Shown: positions 22,904 through 33,678 of the stretch, in pieces | How positions within the stretch are numbered: position 1 is the first letter of the stretch | Layout: each line of letters starts with the position of its first letter | From: Coniferiporia sulphurascens | Taxonomy: Eukaryota; Basidiomycota; Agaricomycetes; Hymenochaetales; Hymenochaetaceae | Direction of reading: 5' to 3' | NCBI GenBank assembly: GCA_002794785.1 | Contig: NBBA01000026.1 | Location: 1-64,000, forward strand | DNA: 64,000 nucleotides | Notes under the pieces: generated by a model | Database searches by the model: none | Told to the model about the DNA's origin: nothing | What the model saw: only the letters and a program-made list of their open reading frames with translations | Program-made: the position numbers and the translations under genes

Positions 22904-25900
22904 TCACAGAGCAGAGGAAAAGGGAGGAAGCACACCTGAAAGCTCCAAGAGAGCCGGGTCCGGGTCCTGGGTATGGGCTCCAAGCATACGACTCATGTAA
23001 TCCCAGAGGAGGTCCAAGTCCATATCTTTGTCGGTCAGGTGCCCCTCGAGTTCCATTGTGGCGAAGGCCAGGCAGATAGAGGCGGAGGTGTGGTCAGAAA
23101 AGCGGTTAAGATGCCCTGTCAGCTTAAGCCAGTGGCACAGAACCTGGAGGCGGTTTTCATCGGCCCATTCAGCATGGTGGGTCGGAAGTGGGTCACGGGG
23201 GGGCCAGACCCTACGGATCCAGGGGCGGAAAGTGTGACATCCACCCAATATGTGGGCAGTCAACTGGGCTGGCCAGGGGGGGTGGTTATGCCATCGGCAG
23301 TGTGAGATCAGGCCGTGCCTGTGTCGGTAGGCTGAGTCGAAGCTCAGCCAGTAACCCCTGTAGGGACCGGCGTGACATAGAACCTGGGCAACTGCTGAGA
23401 GCTCCTAGCGGGGGTGGTCCACTGACTGCGTCATGAGCTTTCGGGGACGGTGGGAGGGGACACCGCTGACAGCTAGGTACTTATTGGCTGTCGAGGCGAG
23501 GGGACGGGCGAGAGAAAGGGTCCATCACTCCATGAGGGTTTGGATGGCGACCTCTTTCAGTGCGGAGGTGGAGGGTGTGAGGGGAGACGGGGGGAGATTT
23601 GTTGCGAACTTCGCCTTGCAGTCTGCCCATTCATTCCCCGGGATGTCCGAGTGACCCAGGCACCAGACGAAGTGAATGGAAAGATCCGGGTAAGAGTCCA
23701 AGAGAGTCTGGACCCCTGCCTTCCATTGGTGGAGGTGATGTGCACCTGGAACTGGCGCCCATGTTTGGATCAGGTGGAGTGCCATCAGCGAATCTGACAA
23801 AAAGAAGATGTCAGATGCAACCGGCAGGTGCTCCCAGAGATGGTGTGTGGCCCAGCTAGGCGCAGAGGTGAGAGAGAAAATTTCTGCGTCCGTAGCTGTG
23901 GCACAGGTGGGGGAGGCAAGCCGGCAAGACTTGAGGCAGGTAAGGCCTTCCATGGCACAGACTGCTGAACCGGATTTTGAGCTGATGTGGGAGCCATTGG
24001 TGAAAACCTGGAGATGGGGGAGGGTGCTCAGGGAGCACGTGGCACCCACAAATTCCTTGCGGGTGTCTTCGCTGACTGGAGTGATAGGAGTGGCAAACAA
24101 AACTTGACCATTCATAAATGCCAGAGGATCCGTCCACGGGGGATGAGTGTATGCAGGAACCGGTTGTACCTGGGGGACCCGGACCTGCAGAGAAGTGGAA
24201 AAGGGGCGGTTAGTTACTGATTTATTATATCGTTTTCTACTGACAGAGTGCAGGGTGCGCCAGAGGCACAGAGAATGGAGGGTCTTAGCATATTCAAAAT
24301 AATAAGAGAGAGGGGGAAGGGAACAAAGAAAATTTGTTGAGAAAGGGGAGGCACCTTTGTAGACACCCAGAATCCATCTGCAGGCCGTGTTTTGCACTGC
24401 CTGCAGGCAGCTTACTAGTGTTTTTTGGCACTGGCCATGGTACCAAACTGGGGCGCCCCACACAAGGATGGAGCGGACACAGGCAGTATACAGTCGATGG
24501 AGGAGAAGGGCCAAAATTCCGCGTTCTGTGTTGCCAAGGATGCGGAGGGCGGCTAGGGTGGAGAGGCCCTTGGAGCGCATGCATTCCATGTGGGCCTTAA
24601 ATGTGAGGGCGGGATCCCACCATATTCCCAGCCAGCGAAGTGGGATGGAGGGTCGGATTAGCATGGTGGGGGCGACCCAGACCCCCACAGTGTCCCAGTC
24701 AGTGTAGGCGGCTGGGCAGCATCGGGGTGGGTGAAAGTGTTGGCACTCCGTTTTGGTGGCTTCGATGTTGAGACCGATTGCACTGAAATGGGCATTGAGT
24801 TGGTGGTATGCATTGGACAGTTGCTGGCAGTTGGATGCCACACTTGGTCCGACGCATACAAGGAGATGGTTATCAACATATGCCAGTGCGGTGGTGCCGG
24901 TTTGATGAAATTTCCGGAGGACCACGCCCACGAAAATCATTGAGAGTATCGGAGATACCAGTGACCCTTGGGGGGTGCCAAGGTCGGGTTTCTGGGCGGT
25001 TGGGAGGGTAGTGCCATCGAAGGCGATAGCTACCTGCCGATCTGTCATGAAGGACAGACACCAGTTCACCATGTCCGGTGGACACTGGAGGTCCAACAAT
25101 TGCTGGTGAAGGAGTTGGGGGTTTACCGAGTTGAAGAAACCTTGTATGTCGACCACGAGGGCCGAACAGACTTGGCCCTCGGCATGGGCTCGTTCTGCAA
25201 TCTGAAGGAGGTGCTGGGCGGTGTCGTAGACAGAATGTCCTTGACGCCCCCTGTATTGGTTAGGTGGCAGCCAGTTTCTCATGTTAGCGAGGAATTGGAG
25301 CCGGTTAGCAATGATCTTTTCGAGGAGTTTCCCTAAGGTCTCTTCAAGGGAGATGGGTCAGTATGAGTGGGGTGAGAAAGGGTCCTTCTTGTTTGGCTTC
25401 CGAAGCATGACCACTTTTGCCAACTGCCAGCACTTAGGGTGGTGCCCCATGCGCAGGCAGTCGTTGAAAAGGGCGAGGATCTCATTTGGGTAAGCGTCTA
25501 CTACCCATTTTAAAGGGTGGTATCCGATCCCTGAGAGGCCCAGAGCCAACAAGTTGGAGGTGTCGGACAGTGCCCCTGTAAGCTCTGTGAGGAGGATGGG
25601 CAGGGCAGCTGGTTGGGGGGGGGGGCAGTGGTGTGTCGGCCGCTTGTCGTGGTGGTGGGGGCGTGAAGAAAGTAGTGTGGAAGAGCTCACCTTTCTCAGC
25701 GTCGGACTGGGTGGAGGTACCGTCATGCTTTCTGAGCGAGGGGATAGGTGTAGGTCGGTTGCCGAGGCCACATTTGGCCCAGCCCCAAATGTTGGAGGCA
25801 TCTGCCTGGTCTGCTTGCTCGGTGTAAAAGTTTCGCTTTGCTGCTCGGATGCCCCGCTTAAAGGTGTGGCAGGCTGCTGACTGTTGAAGGGGGTGGCGGC

Positions 25901-26911
25901 CATTGAAATTGCCCTTAGGAGCACTTTGCATGTTGGGGTCCACCATGGGACCTCAGTTTTGGACAGCTTGGTGATTCGGGTGAATGGGGCGAGGGCTGCG
26001 ATCATAGAGTCGACCACGGCCTGCGCTTTGATGTCTAGGGTGAGGGTGTCATCCGCCTGTAGTGTGAAGGCGGTTTCAAGTAGTGGAAAGGCGATATTGG
26101 TCCACTCCTCCCTGTTGGCTGGTGTTAGCCAGCGGGTTTTGGCAGTAGGAGGTGGGGGCCGAGTCGGCAACGACCAGCGTATGATGGCGTGGTCGGATAA
26201 TGCGGAGGTGGTTGAGGTGCCTGAATCTAGAATAGAGTCAGGGTTGATCGCGGGAGGGGACCAGATCATGTCAATTGGGCACCACCGACGATTGTCGATG
26301 GGCCTTGAGTCCAAGTCTGGGAGGTGGGCTGGCGCAGGGCCGTGCTCCCAGAAGAAGTCATCAAGAGGTTGCGCTCTCAAGTCCTCCTGCCAGGAAGCAA
26401 GTAGTTCAGACCATGAGTGGTGACAACGGTTAAAGTCGCCTGCCACCAGGAGAGTGGATGCCAACACCAGTGGAATTGCAAAGAGAAACAACTCACCAGG
26501 GTAGAGGGGGGTGGCAGTGGTGTGGTCCGGGGCATGCATTCCGTAGTAGTTGCAGAGGCAGATCATCCACTGGGAGCGGATTTCGATGGTGAGTACGTTG
26601 GTGCCGGAGGATGCAGCGCCAAGGACGGACCAGGCGGTTGATGGGATGGTCCGGGATACATACGTTATGACCCTTGGCCAGGTGGCTGGGGGAAGCACGG
26701 CTATGTAGCCTGGAAGGGATGGGACATTGAGAACCGGCATGCCGGCTGGGTCAGTGAGTGAGGGTTGGAGGCCTATTTGGTACCAGGGCGGTTCCTGTAT
26801 CAAAATAATGGTGGGTGGGGATGGGTCAGTGGTGAGGATCGGGATAAGGGAATGGACCACGGCTAGTGAGCAAGCGGCATTCCACTGAAGAATAGAGATG
26901 TCCCTATTCAT
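22904..26911 (-). pseudogene. B2 ORF2, endonuclease / RT / RNase H polyprotein
   Basis: The gene starts at ATG 26911 (MNRDISILQWNAA) and spans 1,336 codons in one overall frame to 22904. The endonuclease shows IQEPPWYQIG, VAGDFNRCHHSW, CPIDMIWSP and SDHAI. The RT shows DIQGFFNSV (Asn for the usual Asp), GTPQGSLVSPIL and YVDNHL, so the second catalytic Asp of YxDD is replaced by Asn; this would be expected to inactivate it. RNase H has FTNGS, where Asp is again replaced by Asn. Stops lie at 25358 (TGA for CGA), 23525 (TGA where B13 has CGA) and 23405. Between about 25630 and 25885 the frame is shifted and then restored by two opposite indels. Confidence 0.88.
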
Positions 26912-26958
26912 TGGTCCTCCATAATTTCATCATCGGTACCTTCAACAGCCTTGAGGAT
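26908..26958 (-). pseudogene. B2 ORF1 (gag), last codons downstream of the nested insertion
   Basis: The minus strand encodes the acidic gag C-terminus (ILKAVEGTDDEIMEDQ), followed by TGA overlapping the ORF2 ATG as ATGA. It continues the gag interrupted at 31601. Positions 26944-26958 form the left copy of the target duplication of the nested insertion. Confidence 0.82.
26944..26958 (+). repeat. Target-site duplication of composite insertion, left copy
   Basis: AACAGCCTTGAGGAT pairs with AACAGCCTCGAGGAT at 31599-31613. The single T/C difference is at a CpG. The leading AA may be counted with the poly(A). Confidence 0.8.
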
Positions 26959-28138
26959 TGCCCCGCCCATACTCCTATCAGAGCTTATGGGGGCACTGGC
27001 CGATACATCCAACTTGTCGGCTCCGGGCCTCTCAGGAATAGGTTACCGCCCCCTGAAATGGGTGGTGGAGGCTTACCCCGACGAGATTCTCCTACTTTTC
27101 AATGACTGTCTGCACTTGGGGCACCACCCTAAGTGCTGGCAGGCAGCAAAAGTAGTCATGCTCAGGAAGCCCAACAAGAAGGACCCCTTCTCACCACGGT
27201 CATACCGACCCATTACCCTCAAGGAGACCTTAGGGAAACTCCTCGAAAAGATAATCGCTAACCAGCTCCAGTTCCTCACAAACATGCGGGACTGGCTGCC
27301 ACCTAACCAATATGGGGGGCGTCAAGGCCATTCGGTCTACGACGCTGCCCAACACCTTTTATAGATCACGGAATGTCCCCACTCAGAAGGGATTGTCTGT
27401 TCGGTCCTTGCGGTCAACATACAGGGCTTCTTCGACTCGGTACACCCCCACCTCCTCCACTGACAACTGTTGGACCTCGGATGCGCTCCCGACATGGCCG
27501 ACTGGTGCCTTTCCTTCATGACGGACCGGCAGGTAGCTGTCTCATTCGACAGCACCACCCTCCCCACAGCCCCCAAACCCGACTTCGGCACCCCACAAGG
27601 ATCGCCAGTCTCCCCCATCCTGTCCATGATATTCATGGGGGTGGTCCTCCGGCACTTTCACCAAGCCGGCACCACCGCCCTAGCATACGTAGACGACCAC
27701 TTACTTATATGCATAGGTCCCTCAGTGGCATCCAACTGCTGCACCCTCGCCCAGGCATACCAGCAACTCGACACCCTATTTGGCACCATCGGTCTCAACA
27801 TCGAAGCAGCCAAGATGGAGTGTCTCCACTTCCACCCTCCTCGGTGATGCACTGGCTATGACGGCTGGGACACTGCCAGCATCCAGGTCAACCCTAACAC
27901 CCTAATCTGCCCCTCAATACCCCTCCGGTGGTTGGGGATATGGTGGGATCCGGGCCTCTCTTTCAAACCTCATGTTGAGCGCATGCGCTCCAAGGGGCTC
28001 TCAACACTCGCCGCCCTCCACATACTGGGGAACACCCAACACGGCATATCGGCCCTCCTGCTCCGCCGCCTGTATACCTCCTGCATCCGCTCCATCCTGT
28101 CATGGGGGGCACCAGTCTGGTACCATGGCCGCTGCCAA
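26959..28138 (+). pseudogene. B3: RT-domain fragment of B ORF2
   Basis: The fragment covers PPILLSELMGALADTSNLSAP through the RT fingers and palm (SYRPITLKETLGKLLEK, DIQGFFDSV with the first Asp region reading NIQGFFD, GTPQGSPVSPIL, YVDDHL) to WYHGRCQ. It is in one frame throughout. Stops are TAG at 27362 (CAG elsewhere), TGA at 27461 (CGA elsewhere) and TGA at 27845 (CGA at the same place in B4). It has no endonuclease or RNase H and no 3' end of its own; it stops precisely at the N 5' terminus. Confidence 0.82.
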
Positions 28139-29396
28139 CATCCTTCTTGTCCTCTTACCACCACCATCTCTGGTTTTCACTGGGGGTCATCTGGGGTTCG
28201 TCGCAGCAACCCGTACTCTGGTCTGGTATACTACTGGGTCGATATGAGAGAAGGCTACCAACTGCACACCGGTCCTCCGGAGTGCATGCTCACTGGTCAT
28301 CCAGTCGCTGTAACGGTGGTTTCGAAGATGCGAAAGGGGCTCTAGGGCTTGCCAGAGGGTATGCAACCCGTCGTTAACATTGCATTGGGGGATAACTCGG
28401 TGAGGATGATTCCTCTTCACGTCTGCCATGCCCTCTCAGGGTGTGGTGCCTCGACTGGTCTGCTGGTTGTGCCCTCGGGCCCAGTCAGCGGGGCAAGGTG
28501 CAAAGTGTGCCAGTTGGGGGGAACACGACAATAACGTTCCCATGGGAGTCGGGAAACCCTCTGCCCACTAGCAGTCGGTGAAAACCGGGAAACCTCGGGT
28601 TCGGCGAAAGTCGGATCTAACCTTCCAGGGTTGATGCGCTTGCATTGAGGCCATGATGACTGGCATGTCATATCAAAAACTGTTCCCCAAATTCCCGAAA
28701 GGGTCTCTGATGATGGCACTAGTTGCTAAAAGGAGATAGGGGTCTCATAACACATGGCATGGCAGTAATAACCATCCGACACAGAAATGCGACAGGACAC
28801 CATGGGCCTCTCGGGTGGGTTGGGCCCCCTTGAGGTGGTTAGTAAGAGGCACTCCCTGGCGGCTGTAAAAAGTGTCGGGGTCCACCCCTCTGCGACATGG
28901 AGATTCTGGTATGCTGCGGATCCAGAAGCGGGAAAACCCTTAAATGCAGGCCCTGAGTATTCCCCGTGGAGCGTGTTGGGGTAACACCTGATGCTGATGT
29001 GGGTTCTGAAGCGTGTGCCAGGGCACGGGAAACTCAGTGCGCTGAGTGGGCCGTAGCAGCAGGGGATAGTTCCCTCTGTTGGCTTGAGAGGACTAAATCC
29101 TCCGTGGGTTCTAATGGGGGTAATTCCCATTTGGGCTTAAGTTGATTCCTTGACACGCAGCAGTGCTTCACATCACCAATCGGGTACGGGGGGGCGTGAG
29201 TCCAGGCGGCTGGGGGTGATGGGGTAGTGCCTATGGCACCGCAACCCTCACACTACACCTTTGGTGTGTCGGGTAGCTCTAATCTCACCTTTAGGCCTGT
29301 GCAGCATGAAGGACAGTGGGAGGGGTTTGTTGGGCCCCATATCCTGAGGAAGGTGCACGCATATGTTGGGCCCCGCAAGGGCGTCCTTTAGTCAGG
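28139..29396 (+). repeat. N sequence, longest copy (1.26 kb, non-coding)
   Basis: This starts with CATCCTTCTTGTCCTCTTACC, the terminal box shared with LINE families A and B, and ends where B ORF2 begins. No open frame resembles a known protein, and the small ones differ between copies. Parts recur elsewhere: the first ~100 nt at 15333-15231 (-), the first part more loosely at 62-252, and the middle at 15500-15345 (-) and 63110-62925 (-). It contains a short hairpin (GGGTT...AACCC near 28193-28212) and a GGGTTCGGCGAA stretch near 28598 that loosely recalls a tRNA B box. Function is unknown. It may be a 5' leader of another LINE or a non-autonomous element. Confidence 0.6.
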
Positions 29397-31273
29397 TCTT
29401 CAGCACCATCAGTCTCAACATCGAAGCCGCCAAGACAGAGTGTCTCCATTTCCGCCCTCCTCGGCGACACACCGGCTATAATGGCTGGGACACTGCTGGC
29501 GTACAAGTCGACCCCAACACCCTCATACGACCCTCAATCCCACTCTGGTGGCTGGGGATATGGTGGGACCCAGGCCTCTCCTTCAAGCCCCATGTGGAAT
29601 GCATGCACTCCAAGGGGCTCTCCACCCTCGCCGCACTCCGCATATTAGGCAACACCCAACGCGGCATATCGGCCCTCCTACTTCGCTGCCTATATACCTC
29701 CTGCGTCCACTCCGTCCTGTCATGGGGAGCGCCAGTCTGGTACCACGGCTGCCGCCAAAAAACACTGGTAAACCACCTACAGGTGGTACAAAACACGGCC
29801 TGCCGCTGGATCCTGGGTGTCTTCAAAGGCGCCTCCCCCCATTCCACTAACTTTCTCTGCTCCATTCCCCCTCTCTCTTTCTATTTTGAATATATAAAGA
29901 CAACCCGTTCTCTGCACCTCTGGCGTACCCCGCACTCCATTGGTTGTAAACTTTTTAAAAACGTAACTAATAGACCCTTCTCCCTTTCTTTGCAGGTCCG
30001 AGCCCCCCGGGTTCAACAGGTCCCTGCATACATGCATCCCCCATGGACAGACCCACTGGCATTCATGAAGGGCCGGGTTCAATTTACCACCCCCATCACC
30101 CCGGTTAGTGCTGACACCAGGAAATCATTCGTCACAGCCGCGCGCCAACTAGGCTCCACCCCCCATGTCCAGGTATTTACTGACGGCTCCCGCATTGACA
30201 ATAAGTCGGGCTCAGCCATCTGCGCAATGCTGAGCAACACCCAACTCCGGTCACACCAACTCGAGTCCCCCACCTGTGCCACAGCCACAGACGCCAAGGA
30301 GTTCTCCCTCGCCACGGCCCCGGGCTGGGTGGCATGCCGTCTCCCAGCCCAACTGCGTGTCGCATCGGACATCTTCTTTTTGTCCGATTCGCTGACCGCC
30401 CTCCACCTTTTCCAAACGTGGGCCACCGCCCCTGGCGCCCACCTCCTTCACATTTGGAAAGCGGGTGTGGAGACTCTGCTGGACTCGTACCCCCAGCTCA
30501 CCATCCACTTCGTATGGTGTCCCAGACACTCGGACATCCCCGGAAATGAATGGGCTGACATGGAGGCAAAGCTGGCAACTGAGCTCCCCCCATCCGACCT
30601 TAAACCTTCCACCTCTGCCCTAAAAGAGGTTGCCGTCCACACCCTCATGGAACAATGGACACTCTCACTAGCCCACCCCCTCGCCTCGACCGCTGACAAA
30701 TACCTGGCGGTCCATGGCCCACCAACATGCCGACCCCGAAAGCTCCTCATGCACTCAATCGACCACCCATGCAGCGAGCTATCCGCAGTCGCACAGGTCC
30801 TCTGCCATGCCGGTCCCTACAGGGGATACTGGTTGAGCTTCGACTCAGCCTACCACTGCAGGCATGGCCTGATCTCGCACTGCCGATGGCACAACCACCC
30901 CCCCTGGCCCACGCAGTCGACCGCCCACATCCTCGGCGGCTGCAGCACCTTCCACCTGTGGATACAACGTGTGTGGCCACTGCGAGACCCTCTCCCAGTC
31001 CACCATTCTGAGTGGACTAATGAAAACCGCCTCCCGGTTCTGCGACGTTGGCTAAAGCTGACGGGGCACCTCAACCGCCTTTCGGAACATGCCACGGGTG
31101 CCATCCGGCTATCTTTCGCTGCGATGGACCTTGACGGGCACCCCACCAACAAGGATATGGACTTGGACCTCCTACGGGACTACATGCATCGTATGCTCGG
31201 ACCCCGAACCCAGGACTCGGACCCAGCTCTTTTGGAGCTTTCAGGTATGCTCCCTCCCTTCCCGCTCGAGTAA
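29397..31273 (+). pseudogene. B4: ORF2 C-terminal part, frame fully open
   Basis: The frame is uninterrupted for about 625 codons from LNIEAAKTECLHF to the normal end PPFPLE. It includes LGIWWDPGLSFKPHVECMHSKG, the RT-RNase H linker and complete RNase H (FTDGSRIDNKSGSAI, SDSLTALHLF, GNEWAD). The C-terminal CRWHNHPPW...HILGGC cluster follows. It lacks a start, endonuclease and catalytic RT, so it is a fragment, but it is the cleanest B-family RNase H in the window. About 11 in-frame codons before 29397 belong to N and are not part of the gene. Confidence 0.85.
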
Positions 31274-31598
31274 AGCCTGCCTTTCAGAATCCCCCATGAT
31301 ACGTCTCGGCCAGCGCTCTTGCCCTCCCTTTCCACTTCTAAGCTTCCTACTTTAACCTGCCCTCAACCGCCTGGTTTGTTCATAGCAATATGTATCCCTC
31401 CTTCTCTCAGTTTCATTTACTAAATAGGGGCTCTTCACACACCAGCACCCCTCAGGGAGCAGAGCCCCTGCCCAGTTTTGTGCGATGCGCAATGATGGGC
31501 GCCTCTGTTGTTATGTAGTTAGGGCCCCCCCTTTGGGGGGGCAGCTTGTAATTATGTAATACTGCAGGAATAATAAAATAATTAAAAAAAAAAAAAAA

Positions 31599-31613
31599 AA
31601 CAGCCTCGAGGAT
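31599..31613 (+). repeat. Target-site duplication of composite insertion, right copy
   Basis: AACAGCCTCGAGGAT lies directly after the poly(A) of B4. It matches 26944-26958 with one CpG transition. Confidence 0.8.
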
Positions 31614-33605
31614 CTGGTGGAATCGCTGTTTCTTGGGGCATTGAGGGAGGGTGGCAGGGTGGTCGCCTTTGCAGTTCGTGCAGTAGCGAGGGTGAGGGCA
31701 CTGGTTGCCCTCGATGGCTTCGGTTGCACAGGATGCGCATGACTTACGGTGGTTGTGGGAGAGATGACCTCCTCCACAGTCGGCACAGCATGGCTGGGCT
31801 TGGCACCCTTTCGTCCCATGGCCTAGGCCCTGGCAGCGCTCACACTGGGTGAGGCTTGGGCGGTAAGGAGGGACGGAGAGGGGAGGGAGGCGCTGAACAA
31901 CCAAACTTGTGGGTGCTTGAGGAGCTGCACACGAATTGATCTGTCAGGGTTGGAGAAGGAGAAAGCCACTGGGCACTTCTGAAGGGTTGGGAGGTGGTCC
32001 TCGGTGGTGGCAAAGTGGGGGTCGACAACGAAGTCAAGGGTGCGGAGCGCCGGGTTATTCCGGATTTCGGCCATCAGGGCCTTCGGGGAGATGGTGTGGC
32101 TGTTCTGGCCAAATAGGTAGTCCACACATGGCACCATGGAGATGCGGAGGGCGGACTGGGGACGGACTCAGACTGGGGTGAGGGTGAACCAGGCGGAAAT
32201 TTGATCGGCCATCGCGGATAGGCACCTGTCGCGCATGTGGGCCGCAAATGCCGCTGAGTGTTGATCGATGATCGTGTCAGTGGCAGGAGAGGCAGAGGAG
32301 GGGCGCTTGGCGAATGAGGTCACGAGATTTCCCTTCACATTGAAGGAGGATGCGAGGACCATGACCTGGTCAGCAGTGGGAAGGGAGGAGAAGAACTCAC
32401 GGGCAGTGGCGGTGAGGTGCATGGCGGGAAGTTGCAGCTCTGTCTTTGGGACAACGGCAGGGATTAGGACCAGAGTTGGGTCCTTGGCATATACCGGGGG
32501 CAGGGGTGGAACCTGGTGTTGCTTCTTCTTCTTTTTGTGGGTCACTGTCATGAAGACCATGCCTGAAGTCGGTGCAACCGGGTTGGGATTGGAGGCGGTG
32601 GGTGGGGCTGGGGCGGTCACCACCTGGGTGTAGGAGGATGCCGGTGCCGTGGTGTTAGCAGGCTGGGCGGTGGTAGTGGTGGTAGTGGCCTGGGCCTTCT
32701 GGGGCTGTGGGGCCCGGGGCCTGGGCCAGTTGACCAGGGTTGAGACCTGTCGGGAGATGGAAGCTACTTCTGTGGATAGCTGTTTGACAATATTGGTCAG
32801 TGCCACCACATCTGGTGAAATGTTAGTGGTTCTGGGGGTCCTGGTGAGGGCGGAGGGTTGGGTGGCGGTGATCGGGGTCCTTTGTTGGGGGCGAACTGGG
32901 GCAAAGGGCACTGGCAGGGAGGCTTCCACCCCCCCCCTTGTGATGTTGTAGGCCATCTCAATATTGCATGAGATGATGTGTTGGGGGTCCTTCTCGTCCC
33001 TCAGAACACCGGTGATGGTCTGTTGGACATTCCAGAGGAGGTTGCCAATAAACTTAGCCGCTGCTCGGTCAATTTCTTCGGGATTGTAGCAGTGGGTCTT
33101 CCTGTCGAAGTCCTCTAGCGCTCGGGAAATGGCGTACATGAAGCCCAATGTGTGCGGTTCGAACTGAGCTCGAGGGCGGGGTTGGGGGGGTGTGCGGTGA
33201 CAGGTTTTCGGATGACCTCTTGTTGGTGAGTGGCGGTGAAGGTGTGTGCGGGTTCTCGAGGATGTCCTCCATTTCGCCTGGCTCGTTGGAGCTGGCCGGT
33301 GGGTTGGAGCCTTTGGACGGGGGGCGGCTGACGTGCTCGAATGTGCAGGTGAATTCCGTGTTCGATACTCCGATAGCGGGGGAGGGTGCGAGGCGGAGCG
33401 CGTCTGGGGACGACACTGGGAGGCCTGGGTCTATTTGGGCAGGGGTGGGGGTGGTGCCGTGCATAGCTGTGGCAACATTGCCAGTGGCCACCCAGTTGGC
33501 GGCGGCCCTGGCGGCCCTGTCGGCATCGGCCCTGGCCGATGAGGGAGGTGGGAGGGGTGGTCGAGTCGAGCGGAGAGCATTCCTGTATCCACTGGGGTTC
33601 GACAT
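31601..33605 (-). pseudogene. B2 ORF1 (gag), main part
   Basis: The start ATG at 33605 (MSNPSGYRNALRST) lies about 57 nt from the element 5' end, as in B6 and B13. The N-terminal region is low in complexity and rich in Ala/Pro/Ser. Then comes a conserved block (GFMYAISRALEDFD, NLLWNVQQTITGV) and the central gag region (FNVKGNLVTSFAKRPSSASP, ALHISMVPC-like, DFVVDPHFATTEDHLPTL). Zinc knuckles CERCQGLGHGTKGC, CADCGGGHLSHNH and NCKGDHPATLPQC end the protein. Frameshifts occur near 33150 and 31870. TGA at 32168 interrupts the middle. The gene is cut at 31601 by the composite insertion. Confidence 0.85.
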
Positions 33606-33662
33606 GGGGGAGTTTTAGCTGCCCACACTAGTTGATGGTGGTGGTTACTGGTCAAGAAGGAT

Positions 33663-33678
33663 GGAAGGTTTCGCATCC
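33663..33678 (+). repeat. Target-site duplication of B2, right copy
   Basis: GGAAGGTTTCGCATCC lies next to the B2 5' terminus and matches 22562-22577 except for one CpG transition. Confidence 0.88.

Larger units (their letters stand above)
26959..31600 (+). mobile_element. Composite insertion B3 / N / B4 in B2 gag
   Basis: One insertion with one poly(A) (about 31583-31600) and one pair of target duplications contains three non-collinear segments. B-family RT (26959-28138) comes first, then non-coding N starting exactly at its 5' terminus (28139-29396), then B-family ORF2 from the LNIEAAKTE block to the 3' tail (29397-31600). The third segment begins upstream, in gene order, of where the first ends, so this is not a simple deletion or a later N insertion. 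Template jumping during target-primed reverse transcription explains it best. Confidence 0.75.
22578..33662 (-). mobile_element. Family B LINE, copy B2, full length, carrying a nested insertion
   Basis: The 5' end at 33662/33663 begins CATCCTTCTTGACC, giving the exact B 5' terminus. The 3' end is an AT-rich tail at 22578-22606. Without the nested 26959-31600 insert the element is about 6.4 kb. It inserted into ORF2 of A4, as shown by the 16-nt duplication. gag and ORF2 are both present. It is one of three B copies (with B6 and B13) that define the full-length family. Confidence 0.9.

Noticed and set aside
28139..29396. N as ribosomal RNA, tRNA cluster or LTR.
   Set aside because: No match to conserved rRNA blocks that I recognise, no cloverleaf could be drawn with confidence, and no TG...CA ends with a 5-bp duplication.
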